The translations under genes were made by a program, and so were the position numbers. DNA of 17,922 bases from JBGPLH01 sp041486365 [NCBI: Thermodesulfobacteriota bacterium] (GTDB lineage: Bacteria > JAUYMQ01), in the NCBI GenBank assembly GCA_041486365.1, contig JBGPLH010000028.1, forward strand, positions 1-17,922, in the 5' to 3' direction. The notes beneath the pieces are model-generated. The model did no database searches. It had not been told where the DNA came from and worked only from the letters and a program-made list of their open reading frames with translations. Of the stretch, positions 8,558 to 15,640 are shown piece by piece (the first letter of the stretch is position 1; every line of letters begins with the position of its first letter).

Positions 8558-9076
8558 TCAGGGCCGGCCGCGCCGGGGAGGCCGCGCGGGCGCCAGGAGT
8601 TCCGGGTCCAGCCGCGCCTGTGCGACGAGGGACCTCGGGATGCAGACTTCCCCCTCCTGGGTGTCCAGCGTCAGAGCGTCCGCATCGGGATCGTAGGCCC
8701 GGAGGGTGCCCGTCCAGCTACGCCGAGTCATGGCGGATTCCGCGGGCTCCCCGAGCGGCGCGTTCAGGTGGACCCGCACCCGCGATCCCTCGAAGCGCTG
8801 GTAGTCCCCCGGCGTGAGGAGCGGCCGATCCACGCCCGGCGAGCTCACCTCGAGCCGGTACCGGCAGGGGATCAGGTCGAGCCCGTCCAGGAGCCTTCCC
8901 ACCGCCCCGCTCGCCCGCGTGCAGTCCTCGAGGCTCACGAGCCCCTCCGGCTTGTCGAGCATGAGCCGAAGGTGCGCATGCCCGCGGGTCGGGGCGAAAT
9001 CGAGCCGGAGGAGTTCGAGACCCAGCTCCTCCACCGCCGGCGCGATCGCGCGCCGGACTTCGTCCCGGCTCGGCAT
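8558..9076 (-). CDS. rimP: Ribosome maturation factor RimP
   Basis: RimP assists assembly of the 30S head. The 172-residue product shows the N-terminal alpha/beta domain (EVRRAIAPAVEELGLELLRLDF, HLRLMLDKPEGLVSLEDCTRAS), the signature LEVSSPGVDRPLLTPGDYQRF (about residues 75-95), and a C-terminal Sm-like beta-barrel (WTGTLRAYDPDADALTLDT). ATG at 9076 is chosen because it fits the family N-terminus, but it has no good Shine-Dalgarno. The frame is open upstream to a GTG at 9430. That upstream part crosses a terminator and has no family similarity. It is the first gene of the nusA-infB operon, as in many bacteria. Confidence 0.93.
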   Translation of the reverse strand: MPSRDEVRRAIAPAVEELGLELLRLDFAPTRGHAHLRLMLDKPEGLVSLEDCTRASGAVGRLLDGLDLIPCRYRLEVSSPGVDRPLLTPGDYQRFEGSRVRVHLNAPLGEPAESAMTRRSWTGTLRAYDPDADALTLDTQEGEVCIPRSLVAQARLDPELLAPARPPRRGRP

Positions 9077-9184
9077 CGGCCGGGCGTCGGCCCTCGCCGC
9101 GCGTTTCCCCCGATCGGCTGAACGGTTCGGCCTGGACCGCACGAAGGTCCTCGGTGAAGTCGGCCCTCGCGTTCGCGAATCCGG

Positions 9185-9201
9185 CTCGCGCTTCGCGCGA
9201 G
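9185..9201 (-). other. Perfect 7-bp GC hairpin in rimP leader
   Basis: Arms CTCGCGC and GCGCGAG with a GAA loop on the minus strand, about 110 nt before the rimP start. No T-run follows, so it is not a classical terminator. It could stabilise or structure the leader; no function can be read from it. Confidence 0.4.
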
Positions 9202-9325
9202 AGCTTCGGGCGAGAGACCTCCGGCTTGCATTCGGCCCGGCTTTCTCCTTCGTCGGCAACCTGGGCTTGGAGATGGGCGCGGGCGACCCGCGGACGGGGG
9301 GCCCGCGATCTGCTCCGGGCCCGGT

Positions 9326-9355
9326 AAAAAAAAAGCGGACCCGACGAGCCCACTC
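9326..9355 (-). terminator. Rho-independent terminator upstream of rimP
   Basis: On the minus strand a 9-bp stem (5' arm AGTGGGCTC at 9354-9346, 3' arm GGGTCCGCT at 9342-9334, three G-U pairs, 3-nt loop) runs directly into nine consecutive T (9334-9326). It lies about 125 nt after the pyrD stop and 250 nt before rimP. It either ends the pyrD transcript or, because a candidate promoter lies just before it, works as an attenuator in the rimP-nusA leader. Confidence 0.75.
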
Positions 9356-9415
9356 AAGAAGAAACCCGGAGGCAGAAACCGCGAGAAACAACCGGAGGGA
9401 ACCCGGACGCCGCGT

Positions 9416-9444
9416 TATGTAACACAGCACCGATCACATTGCAA
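9416..9444 (-). promoter_or_regulatory. Candidate housekeeping promoter for rimP-nusA-infB operon
   Basis: On the minus strand TTGCAA (-35, 9444-9439) and TACATA (-10, 9421-9416) are 17 nt apart, with a TG one base before the -10 (extended -10). The segment is noticeably AT-richer than its surroundings. Transcription would begin near 9409, leaving an untranslated leader of about 330 nt that includes the terminator. The hexamers match the consensus only partly, so this is a moderate call. Confidence 0.4.
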
Positions 9445-9479
9445 GCACAAAATCGCTGGCCCCATGAGGCCTTAGGCGG

Positions 9480-10478
9480 TCAAGGCGCTTCCTCCGGAGA
9501 GACCGGCGCGCCCTGGACCGTCCCCACCAGCTCCCGGATCCGGGAGATCCCCTCCGCCCGGCAGAAAGCCTCAAGACCTTCGAGAATCTCAATGGTTGCC
9601 CGCGGGCGCACGAAATTGATGGTGCCCACCTGAACCGCGGAGGCTCCCGCCAGGAGGAATTCGAGCGCATCCTCGGCCGTGGCGATGCCCCCGATCCCGA
9701 TCACCGGGATCCGCACGGCGGTCGCGGCCTCCCAAACCATCCGGACGGCGACCGGACGGATCGCCGGCCCCGAGAGCCCGCCGATCCCCGTGCTCACGCG
9801 GCAGCGCCGGCTCCGCACGTCGATGGCCATGGCGGGGATCGAGTTGATCAGCGCGATCGCGTCCGCCCCCGTATCCTCGCCGAGCCGCGCGAAGGGGCGC
9901 ACGTCCGTGACCGCCGGCGTGAGCTTGAGGATCAGCGGTAGGCGCGTCACCGGCCGCGTGGCTTCCATCACCTCGCGCGTGAGGCCGAGATCGGTTCCGA
10001 AGATCCTCGCCTTGCGGATGTTCGGGCAGCCGACGTTGAGCTCGATCGCGGCGATCCCCTCCGCGTCCGAGAGCCGGCGGGTGACCGATCGGAATTCCTC
10101 GATACTCGTCCCGAATACCGACGCGACGACCGGTACGTCGTGGCGCCCGAGCGCGGGAAGCTTCTCCCGGATGAAGGCCTCCACGCCGACGCTCATGATC
10201 CCGATGGAGTTGATCATCCCGGCGGGGGTCTCGCAGAGACGCTCGGGCCGGTTGCCGGCACGCGGGTCGAGCGAGATCGACTTCACCACGACGGCACCCA
10301 GCCGCGCGAGATCCAGGTGCGCCGCGAACTCGTCGCCGTATCCGAAGGTCCCGGAGGCGGTCATCACCGGGTTTCGGAGCGTGAGTCCTCCGCCGATCGC
10401 CACGGAGAGATCGGGGGCCGTGGCGGCCTTCCTCCCGCCGTCCCCTCCCCGCTTCGGGGTCCGCGGCTTCGCCGTCAT
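9480..10478 (-). CDS. pyrD: Dihydroorotate dehydrogenase class 1B, catalytic subunit PyrD
   Basis: PyrD oxidises dihydroorotate to orotate in pyrimidine synthesis; class 1B enzymes pass the electrons to NAD through PyrK. The 332-residue barrel protein shows LRNPVMTASGTFGYGDEF and VVVKSISLDPRAGN (about 63-76). The active-site segment AIELNVGCPN carries the catalytic base Cys151, followed by LILKLTPAV, and the FMN phosphate-binding region IPVIGIGGIATAEDALEFLLAGASAVQVGT is at about 257-286. ATG at 10478 has GGAG 8 nt upstream and overlaps the pyrK stop as ATGA, supporting this start over upstream in-frame codons. The segment after NSIG reads IMSVG where LQNPG is more usual. Pairing with pyrK supports class 1B. 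Confidence 0.95.
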   Translation of the reverse strand: MTAKPRTPKRGGDGGRKAATAPDLSVAIGGGLTLRNPVMTASGTFGYGDEFAAHLDLARLGAVVVKSISLDPRAGNRPERLCETPAGMINSIGIMSVGVEAFIREKLPALGRHDVPVVASVFGTSIEEFRSVTRRLSDAEGIAAIELNVGCPNIRKARIFGTDLGLTREVMEATRPVTRLPLILKLTPAVTDVRPFARLGEDTGADAIALINSIPAMAIDVRSRRCRVSTGIGGLSGPAIRPVAVRMVWEAATAVRIPVIGIGGIATAEDALEFLLAGASAVQVGTINFVRPRATIEILEGLEAFCRAEGISRIRELVGTVQGAPVSPEEAP

Positions 10479-11404
10479 GGGCGCCTCTCCGCGGGCAACC
10501 CCGCCGCGGCGGCTTCCGCCCGATCCCACCACCAGGCGAGCGCCGACGCGTCGAAGACCGGGCCGTCCGTGCACACGAGCTTGAAGCGATCGCGTGGCGA
10601 GCGCACGGGAGCGCCGGGGTCGTCCACCCGGCAGGGGACCGCGCAGCCCAGGCAGACGCCGAAGCCGCAGGCCATCGGCCCCTCCAGGCTCACCCGGCAG
10701 GGAATACGGGCGGCCTCGCAGATCCGCCAGACGGCTTCCATCATCGCGGTGGGCCCGCAGGCGTACACGATTCCGGCGGGGCGCCCGCGCCGCGCCTCGC
10801 CCGCGAGCGTGTCCTCCAGAAGCGCCGTCACGAGGCCGCGCCTGCCCTGCGTCCCGTCATCCGTCGCAACAAGGACGCGCGCGCCGAGGGCGGCGAAGTC
10901 CGCGCGGCAGAGGACCTCGCGTCTCGTCCTCGCACCCAGGAGCACGGTGAGCGCCTCCCGGCGCGGGAGGGACCGGGCACGCGGGCCCGCGCGCAGATGC
11001 CGCGCGAGCAGGTGCAGGGACGCGATCCCCGTCCCTCCGCCGACGAGGAGCGGAGTCGCGCCTTCGGGCGGGTCCGGGAACGGGCGCCCCAGGGGACCGA
11101 GCAGCCAGAGCGTGCGCCCCGGGTCCACGCCGGAGAGCAGCGCCGTCCCCCGACCGATCACGCGGTAGACGATCTCGATCACCACGCGACCGCGCCGCCG
11201 CTCCACCCGATAGATCGCCATCGCGCGGCCCAGAAGCGGGTCTCCCCCCTCGGTCACGCGCAGCATGATGAACTGCCCGGGCAGCGTTTCCGGAAAGTCG
11301 GGCACCGACAGGCGAAGGAGGCTGGTTCCCGGGGCGAGGCGGCGCTGGCCCTCGACCCGGGCGGGCTGGTGCAGCGGCGTTGCGATCCTGGAAATGCCTG
11401 TCAC
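10475..11404 (-). CDS. pyrK: Dihydroorotate dehydrogenase class 1B, electron transfer subunit PyrK
   Basis: PyrK carries FAD and a [2Fe-2S] cluster and passes electrons from PyrD to NAD. The 309-residue product has a ferredoxin-reductase FAD domain (about 1-110, with TLPGQFIMLRV and LLGPLGRPF) and an NAD-binding domain (LLVGGGTGIASLHLLARHL at about 119-137, VYACGPTAMM at 213-222). The C-terminal cluster motif has Cys246, Cys251, Cys254 and Cys278. The GTG at 11404 is chosen: its GTGA overlaps the rimI stop and GAGG lies 7 nt upstream. The open frame reaches further up but antisense to no similarity. The usual FAD-binding R-P-x-S stretch reads RAMAIY here, a departure worth noting. Confidence 0.94.
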   Translation of the reverse strand: MTGISRIATPLHQPARVEGQRRLAPGTSLLRLSVPDFPETLPGQFIMLRVTEGGDPLLGRAMAIYRVERRRGRVVIEIVYRVIGRGTALLSGVDPGRTLWLLGPLGRPFPDPPEGATPLLVGGGTGIASLHLLARHLRAGPRARSLPRREALTVLLGARTRREVLCRADFAALGARVLVATDDGTQGRRGLVTALLEDTLAGEARRGRPAGIVYACGPTAMMEAVWRICEAARIPCRVSLEGPMACGFGVCLGCAVPCRVDDPGAPVRSPRDRFKLVCTDGPVFDASALAWWWDRAEAAAAGLPAERRP

Positions 11405-11880
11405 GACTCCACCTCGAGGAGCATCACGATGGCGTCCTCCCCATCCTCGTAGTACCGCGGCCGTACGCCCATCTCGCGGAACCCGAATCGGCGGTACAGC
11501 GACTGGGCCGCGCGGTTCCCGCGGCGCGCCTCGAGGAACACCATCTTCACGCCCCGCTCGCGCGCGAAGTCCAGCGCCCGCGCCAGCAGCCCCGCCCCGA
11601 TCCCGCGCTGCCGGGAGACCGGGTCCACGGCGATGTTGAGCAGGTGCATCTCCGCGAGGAAGAGCCAGAAGCAGACGTAGCCGACCACCCGGCCCCCGGG
11701 CCCAGCCCTCTCCCGAGCGACGAAGATGTGGCAGAGCCTGTTGTTCAACTCCTCGTCGAACATCTCCGCGGACCATGGGTGCGGGAAGGAGGCGCGCTCG
11801 ATGGCGAGGATCTCGTCGAGGTCCCCCCGGGTGTACCGGCCGATCACGAGATCGCCGCCGCTGTTCCGAGCCACCACCAT
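11401..11880 (-). CDS. rimI: RimI-family ribosomal protein alanine N-acetyltransferase (GNAT)
   Basis: RimI acetylates the N-terminal alanine of ribosomal protein S18. The 159-residue product is a single GNAT domain: DLDEILAIERASFPHPWSAEMF at the N-terminus, LLNIAVDPVSRQRGIGAGLL forming the acetyl-CoA pyrophosphate loop (RQRGIG at about 90-95), then FLEARRGNRAAQSLYRRFGF with Glu117 and Tyr129 in the positions of the RimI catalytic pair. ATG at 11880 fits the family length. The frame is open upstream through a 39-bp tandem repeat to a TTG at 12006, which I reject as coding. Shine-Dalgarno is weak (GGTGG). It lies downstream of ntrX and overlaps pyrK by 4 nt. A broader GNAT role cannot be excluded. 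Confidence 0.9.
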   Translation of the reverse strand: MVVARNSGGDLVIGRYTRGDLDEILAIERASFPHPWSAEMFDEELNNRLCHIFVARERAGPGGRVVGYVCFWLFLAEMHLLNIAVDPVSRQRGIGAGLLARALDFARERGVKMVFLEARRGNRAAQSLYRRFGFREMGVRPRYYEDGEDAIVMLLEVES

Positions 11881-11899
11881 GGACACCGCCACCGCCGGA

Positions 11900-12011
11900 G
11901 GTCCCCCGCGACGCGGGGGCCGACAAGATTTAGCCCGAGGTCCCCCGCGACGCGGGGGCCGACAAGATTTAGCCCGAGGTCCCCCGCGACGCGGGGGCCG
12001 ACACAATTTAG
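11900..12011. repeat. Three tandem copies of a 39-bp palindromic repeat
   Basis: Copies start at 11900, 11939 and 11978. The first two are identical over all 39 bp; the third matches for 34 bp with two mismatches, then diverges. Each copy contains the dyad CCCCCGCG-A-CGCGGGGG and an AT-containing spacer GACAAGATTTAGCCCGAG. The array fills most of the 143-bp gap between ntrX and rimI. Because 39 is a multiple of three, it keeps the rimI frame open and would encode a repeated 13-residue [13 protein letters not shown], which I regard as accidental. It looks like a REP/BIME-like intergenic element. Confidence 0.85.
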
Positions 12012-12023
12012 AACTCCGCCGCC

Positions 12024-13388
12024 TCAGGCGTCGGATCGGGCCTGCAGGCCGAACTGCTTGATCTTCCGGGAAAGCGACTCGCGGGCCATGCCGAGCTTCT
12101 CCGCGGTGCGCGAGATGTTCCCGCCGTTCTCCGCGAGCTTCTGGGAGATGAACTCCCGCTCGAAGCGGGCGCGGGCCTCCGCCAGCGAATCCACGTCGGA
12201 GGGGATCGCCGCGGCCCGCCGCTCTGTGCGGAAGAACTCCTCGGGCAGGTCCTCGAGGCTGACCCGCGGGCCGGGGGTGAGCAGCACCAGCCGCTCCATG
12301 ATGTTGCGCAGCTCGCGCACGTTCCCCGGCCAGGAGTACTCCTGGAAGGCCTGGAGCACCGCCTTGTCGAGCTGCTTGGGCCCCCGGGACGCCTCGTCCA
12401 CGGAGAGCTTCAGGAAGTGCTCGGCGAGGAGGGCGATGTCCTCCCGGCGGTCGCGGAGCGCCGGCACGCGCAGCGGCACCACGTTCAGGCGGTAGAAGAG
12501 ATCCTCCCGGAAGGTCCCCTTGGCGATCTCCTCCTCGAGGGTCTTGTTCGTGGCCGCCAGCACGCGGACATCCACCTCCACGCGCTTCACGCCCCCCACG
12601 CGCTCGAAGGTGCGCTCCTGGAGGATCCGCAGCACCTTCGCCTGGGTCTTCAGGCTCATGTCGGCGATCTCGTCGAGGAAGATCGTCCCCTGGTGGGCCA
12701 TGTCGAACTTGCCGCGCTTCTGGGCGAGCGCGCCGGTGAAGGCTCCCTTCTCGTGGCCGAAGAGCTCGCTTTCGATGAGCTCCTCGGGAATAGCGGCGCA
12801 GTTCACTTCCACGAAGGGCTTGTCGGCCCGCAGCGACAGCGCATGGATCGCCCGGGCCACCAGTTCCTTCCCCGTGCCGTTCTCGCCCGTGATCAACACC
12901 GAAGCGTTCGTCGGGGCCACGGTCTCGATCTGGGCCTTGAGCTTTCGCATCGGCTCGCTATCGCCCACGATTTGCCAGTGGGCGTCGATCTGGTCCCGCA
13001 GGATCCGGTTCACCTCGGTGAGCTGGTGGTGCTCCGTGGCATTTCGGATTGCAACCAGGATCTTGTCGATCGAGAGCGGCTTCTCGACGAAGTCCCAGGC
13101 ACCGAGCTTGGTGGCCTTCACGGCCGTCTCGATCGTCCCGTGCCCCGACATCATGATCACCGGGAGCCCCGGCATCTCCTCCTTCAGGCGCCCCAGCACC
13201 TCGATCCCGTCCTTCCCCGGCATCGCGATGTCCAGCAGTACCAGGTCCGGCTGCTCCTGCGCGGCCTTCGCCAGCGCCTCGTCGCCCTCCCGGGCGAGGA
13301 TCACGGGGTAGCCCTCGTCCCGCAACACGGCGGACAGGGTGCGCCGGATGCTCTCCTCGTCGTCCACCACCAGGATCTTCGGGGTCAT
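12024..13388 (-). CDS. ntrX: Sigma-54-dependent response regulator, NtrX type
   Basis: This is the DNA-binding partner of the kinase encoded just upstream. The 454-residue protein has a receiver domain with the acidic pair Asp9-Asp10, phospho-acceptor Asp53 (LLDIAMPGKDG), Ser81 and Lys103. An AAA+ sigma-54 activation domain follows, with Walker A GENGTGKE (168-175), the sigma-54 contact loop GAFTGA (215-220), Walker B GTIFLDEIAD (234-243) and WPGNVRELRN. It ends in a Fis-type helix-turn-helix (GGNISRTAEKLGMARESLSRKIK). ATG at 13388 has AAGGA 5 nt upstream and lies 13 nt after the ntrY stop; a start ten codons upstream would overlap ntrY. The intact GAFTGA means it can engage sigma-54, and a perfect sigma-54 promoter lies before lpxC. 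Confidence 0.94.
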   Translation of the reverse strand: MTPKILVVDDEESIRRTLSAVLRDEGYPVILAREGDEALAKAAQEQPDLVLLDIAMPGKDGIEVLGRLKEEMPGLPVIMMSGHGTIETAVKATKLGAWDFVEKPLSIDKILVAIRNATEHHQLTEVNRILRDQIDAHWQIVGDSEPMRKLKAQIETVAPTNASVLITGENGTGKELVARAIHALSLRADKPFVEVNCAAIPEELIESELFGHEKGAFTGALAQKRGKFDMAHQGTIFLDEIADMSLKTQAKVLRILQERTFERVGGVKRVEVDVRVLAATNKTLEEEIAKGTFREDLFYRLNVVPLRVPALRDRREDIALLAEHFLKLSVDEASRGPKQLDKAVLQAFQEYSWPGNVRELRNIMERLVLLTPGPRVSLEDLPEEFFRTERRAAAIPSDVDSLAEARARFEREFISQKLAENGGNISRTAEKLGMARESLSRKIKQFGLQARSDA

Positions 13389-13401
13389 GGGCGTCCTTCG
13401 C

Positions 13402-15615
13402 TCAGACGGGCAGCTCAATCACGAACCGCGTGCCGGAGGGCTCGTTGTCGCGCACGCGGATGTAGCCGTTGTGGTCCGCCACGATCTTCGAGACGATCGC
13501 GAGGCCGAGCCCCGTCCCCGACTTCTTCGTCGAGAAGTAGGGCTCGAAGAGGCGCCCCCGGTCCTCCGGGCGGATCCCGATGCCGTTGTCCGCCACCTCC
13601 AGGCGGGCCACCTGCAGCGCCGGGTCGTAGCCCGTCACGATCTCGACGAGCCCCGCCGCCCCGTCGATGGCGCCCACCGCGTTGTCTAGCAGATTGATCA
13701 GCACGCGCTTGATCTGATCGCGGTCGAGGTTCACCAGGGGGAGCCCGGCCGCCGGCAGGAACCGGAACTGGATGTTCTTGTGCGCCTCCTGGAAGAGGAA
13801 GAGCCCTTCGTCCACGAGCGCATTGAGGTCGCTGGGCTGCGGGTTCGCCGCGGGCAGACGCGCGAAGCTGGAGAACTCGTCGACGAGGTTCTTCAGCTCC
13901 TCCACCTGCTTCACGATGGTGGCCGTGCACTCGTCGAAGATCCCGACGTCTTCCCCCTGCAGTTTGTCGAGGTAGCGCTTGCGCAGGCGCTGAGCCGAGA
14001 GCTGGATCGGCGTCAGCGGGTTCTTGATCTCATGGGCTATTCGCCGCGCCACCTCGCGCCAGGCCAGCGCCCGCTGCGCCTTGATCACGTGGGTCAGGTC
14101 CTCGAACACCGCCACGACGCCCATGTCCTGCCCCTCCTCGTCCCGGAGCAGCGTCAGGCTCACGAGCAACGTCAGCGCCTGCCCTCCGATCGGCACCGTC
14201 ACCTGCCGCGCCAGCGTCTCCCGGCCCAGACGCTGGATCTCGCGGATCATCTCGCGGACCGTCTCCTGGTGGTCCGGCGGCAGCACATCCGTGAAGTGCT
14301 TGCCGAGCGTCTGCGCCACGCGGATGTTGAGGAGCTTCTCGGCGTTCTTGTTGATGGTGCTGATCCGGCCGTCCCGGTCGATCGCCACGACGCCGGCCGC
14401 GACGTTGGACAGCACCACCTCCATGTACTTGCGCCGCCGCTCCCGCTCGAGGTTCGAGCGCTTGAGCGCGTCGTCCGAAGCCCGCAGGTCGCGGGTCATC
14501 TTGTTGAAGGAATCGACCACAACGCCGAACTCGTCATCGGACACCTGGGGGATCTGGAAGTCCAGCCGCCCCCGGGCGATAGCCTCGGTCGCCTCGGCCA
14601 GCGCCTGCAGCGGCACGCTGATCCCCTTGGCCAGGAAGAATCCGAACCAGGTCGACAGCAGGATCACCACCAGCGTGATCGCCGTGAGGATCGTGAGGTA
14701 GATGGTGCGGATCGGCCCTTCCAGCACGCGCACCTGGCGGAATTCCTGGTGCGTGCGACTGATGAGGCGCATCTTGCCGAGCAGGCTCTCGGGCACGAAT
14801 TCCCGCGTCACCACCACGCCGAGCACCGGCGCGTCCACGTTCGGCGGGCGGATCGGGCTCAGGCCGGTGATTATCATGCCGTGCTTCAGGTCCTGCATCT
14901 GGGCCTCGCGCCGGTTCGCGAAGGCCTGGCGCAGCAGCTTGTCGCTCGGCGGCGGGAACTTCTCGACGGGCAGGTCGGGATCGTGCACGCGGGCCAGAAG
15001 CGTTCCGTCGGTCGCGTAGACCTCCACGGATGCGAGGTCGTACTCGAGCCGCTTGCGCTCGACGAGCGCCCGGATCTCCCGCCGGTGCGCCGGGTCGAGC
15101 GCCAGGGGCGCGGTCACTATCGCCCGGCCGATCTGCTTGGACGAGAGCTTGGCATCGCCCTCGGCGGAGCGGTAGTACACCTGCGCCACGGAGAGGGAGG
15201 CCTTGAGGGACTGATCGAGCGGCAGGCTGAACCAGGACTCGATGGATTTCGACATGAAGGCCCAGGCCCCGATGAAGAGCATCGCCGTCGGGACGATCGC
15301 GAAGGTGAAGAAGGCCACCACGAGGCGGGTCTTGAGACGCGCCCCCAGCACCCGGCTCCGCCGCTCGAAGACGAGCTTCACCAGGTTCCGGAGCACCAGG
15401 AACGCCAGCAGGATGATCAGGAGCAAGTTCAGGTTGACCAGCGCGAAGAAGACGAGGTTGGCCTCGAGCGGCAGGCGCCCCGTCGCGCGCAGGAGGTTCT
15501 GGGGCGCCACCGTGAGATAGGTGAGCGCCATCACCGCGAGGGTGAGGAACGCGATCAGCGACCGCTCGCGGCGGCGTCGCCGGATCTCGGAGCGCGGAAG
15601 GTCGGGTTGGCTCAT
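13402..15615 (-). CDS. ntrY: Membrane sensor histidine kinase, NtrY type
   Basis: NtrY-type kinases sense an unidentified envelope or redox/nitrogen-related signal and phosphorylate NtrX. The 737-residue protein has three N-terminal membrane segments (about 19-37, 53-76, 97-121) and a periplasmic domain (about 125-303). A fourth membrane segment (about 304-329) precedes HAMP (about 330-383), PAS (about 395-510), and the dimerisation domain with phospho-accepting His528 in RRIAHEIKNPLTP. The ATPase domain shows the N box INLLDNAVGAI (640-650), DNGIGI (676-681) and GTGLGLAIV (700-708). ATG at 15615 starts a charged leader before the first membrane helix and has only a G-rich ribosome site. It lies 25 nt after the DUF4390 gene and 13 nt before ntrX, so co-transcription is very likely. 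Confidence 0.94.
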   Translation of the reverse strand: MSQPDLPRSEIRRRRRERSLIAFLTLAVMALTYLTVAPQNLLRATGRLPLEANLVFFALVNLNLLLIILLAFLVLRNLVKLVFERRSRVLGARLKTRLVVAFFTFAIVPTAMLFIGAWAFMSKSIESWFSLPLDQSLKASLSVAQVYYRSAEGDAKLSSKQIGRAIVTAPLALDPAHRREIRALVERKRLEYDLASVEVYATDGTLLARVHDPDLPVEKFPPPSDKLLRQAFANRREAQMQDLKHGMIITGLSPIRPPNVDAPVLGVVVTREFVPESLLGKMRLISRTHQEFRQVRVLEGPIRTIYLTILTAITLVVILLSTWFGFFLAKGISVPLQALAEATEAIARGRLDFQIPQVSDDEFGVVVDSFNKMTRDLRASDDALKRSNLERERRRKYMEVVLSNVAAGVVAIDRDGRISTINKNAEKLLNIRVAQTLGKHFTDVLPPDHQETVREMIREIQRLGRETLARQVTVPIGGQALTLLVSLTLLRDEEGQDMGVVAVFEDLTHVIKAQRALAWREVARRIAHEIKNPLTPIQLSAQRLRKRYLDKLQGEDVGIFDECTATIVKQVEELKNLVDEFSSFARLPAANPQPSDLNALVDEGLFLFQEAHKNIQFRFLPAAGLPLVNLDRDQIKRVLINLLDNAVGAIDGAAGLVEIVTGYDPALQVARLEVADNGIGIRPEDRGRLFEPYFSTKKSGTGLGLAIVSKIVADHNGYIRVRDNEPSGTRFVIELPV

Positions 15616-15640
15616 CGGGCGGCCCCGGATTGCGTCGGGC

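Larger units (their letters stand above)
9077..9479 (-). other. 403-bp non-coding region between pyrD and rimP (rimP leader)
   Basis: No gene is supported here, although one frame stays open from 9430 into rimP. In transcription order it contains a weak hairpin just after pyrD (GGCCT/GGGCC, 9471-9458, followed by four T), a candidate promoter (9444-9416), an intrinsic terminator (9355-9326) and a perfect hairpin CTCGCGC-GAA-GCGCGAG (9201-9185). E. coli has a tRNA gene upstream of rimP-nusA-infB; I looked for a cloverleaf and saw none. Confidence 0.6.

Noticed and set aside
6772-8817. 681-residue plus-strand ORF, and similar long plus-strand ORFs elsewhere (e.g. 13780-16086, 4708-6039)
   Set aside because: They lie exactly antisense to nusA, ntrY and infB, have low-complexity R/H/D/L-rich composition and no family signature. 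They are expected in GC-rich coding DNA.
9077-9430. Upstream in-frame extension of rimP from a GTG at 9430
   Set aside because: It would cross a strong terminator, has no RimP similarity and is rich in random R/S/P.
9077-9479. tRNA gene upstream of rimP, as in E. coli
   Set aside because: No cloverleaf arms or T-loop GTTCRANYC with matching acceptor stem could be assembled on either strand.
11881-12006. In-frame extension of rimI encoding a repeated [13 protein letters not shown] segment
   Set aside because: Codes entirely from the 39-bp palindromic repeat; starts at a TTG without ribosome site and is absent from the GNAT family.
11900-12011. CRISPR array
   Set aside because: Repeats are directly tandem without variable spacers, only three copies, no cas genes.
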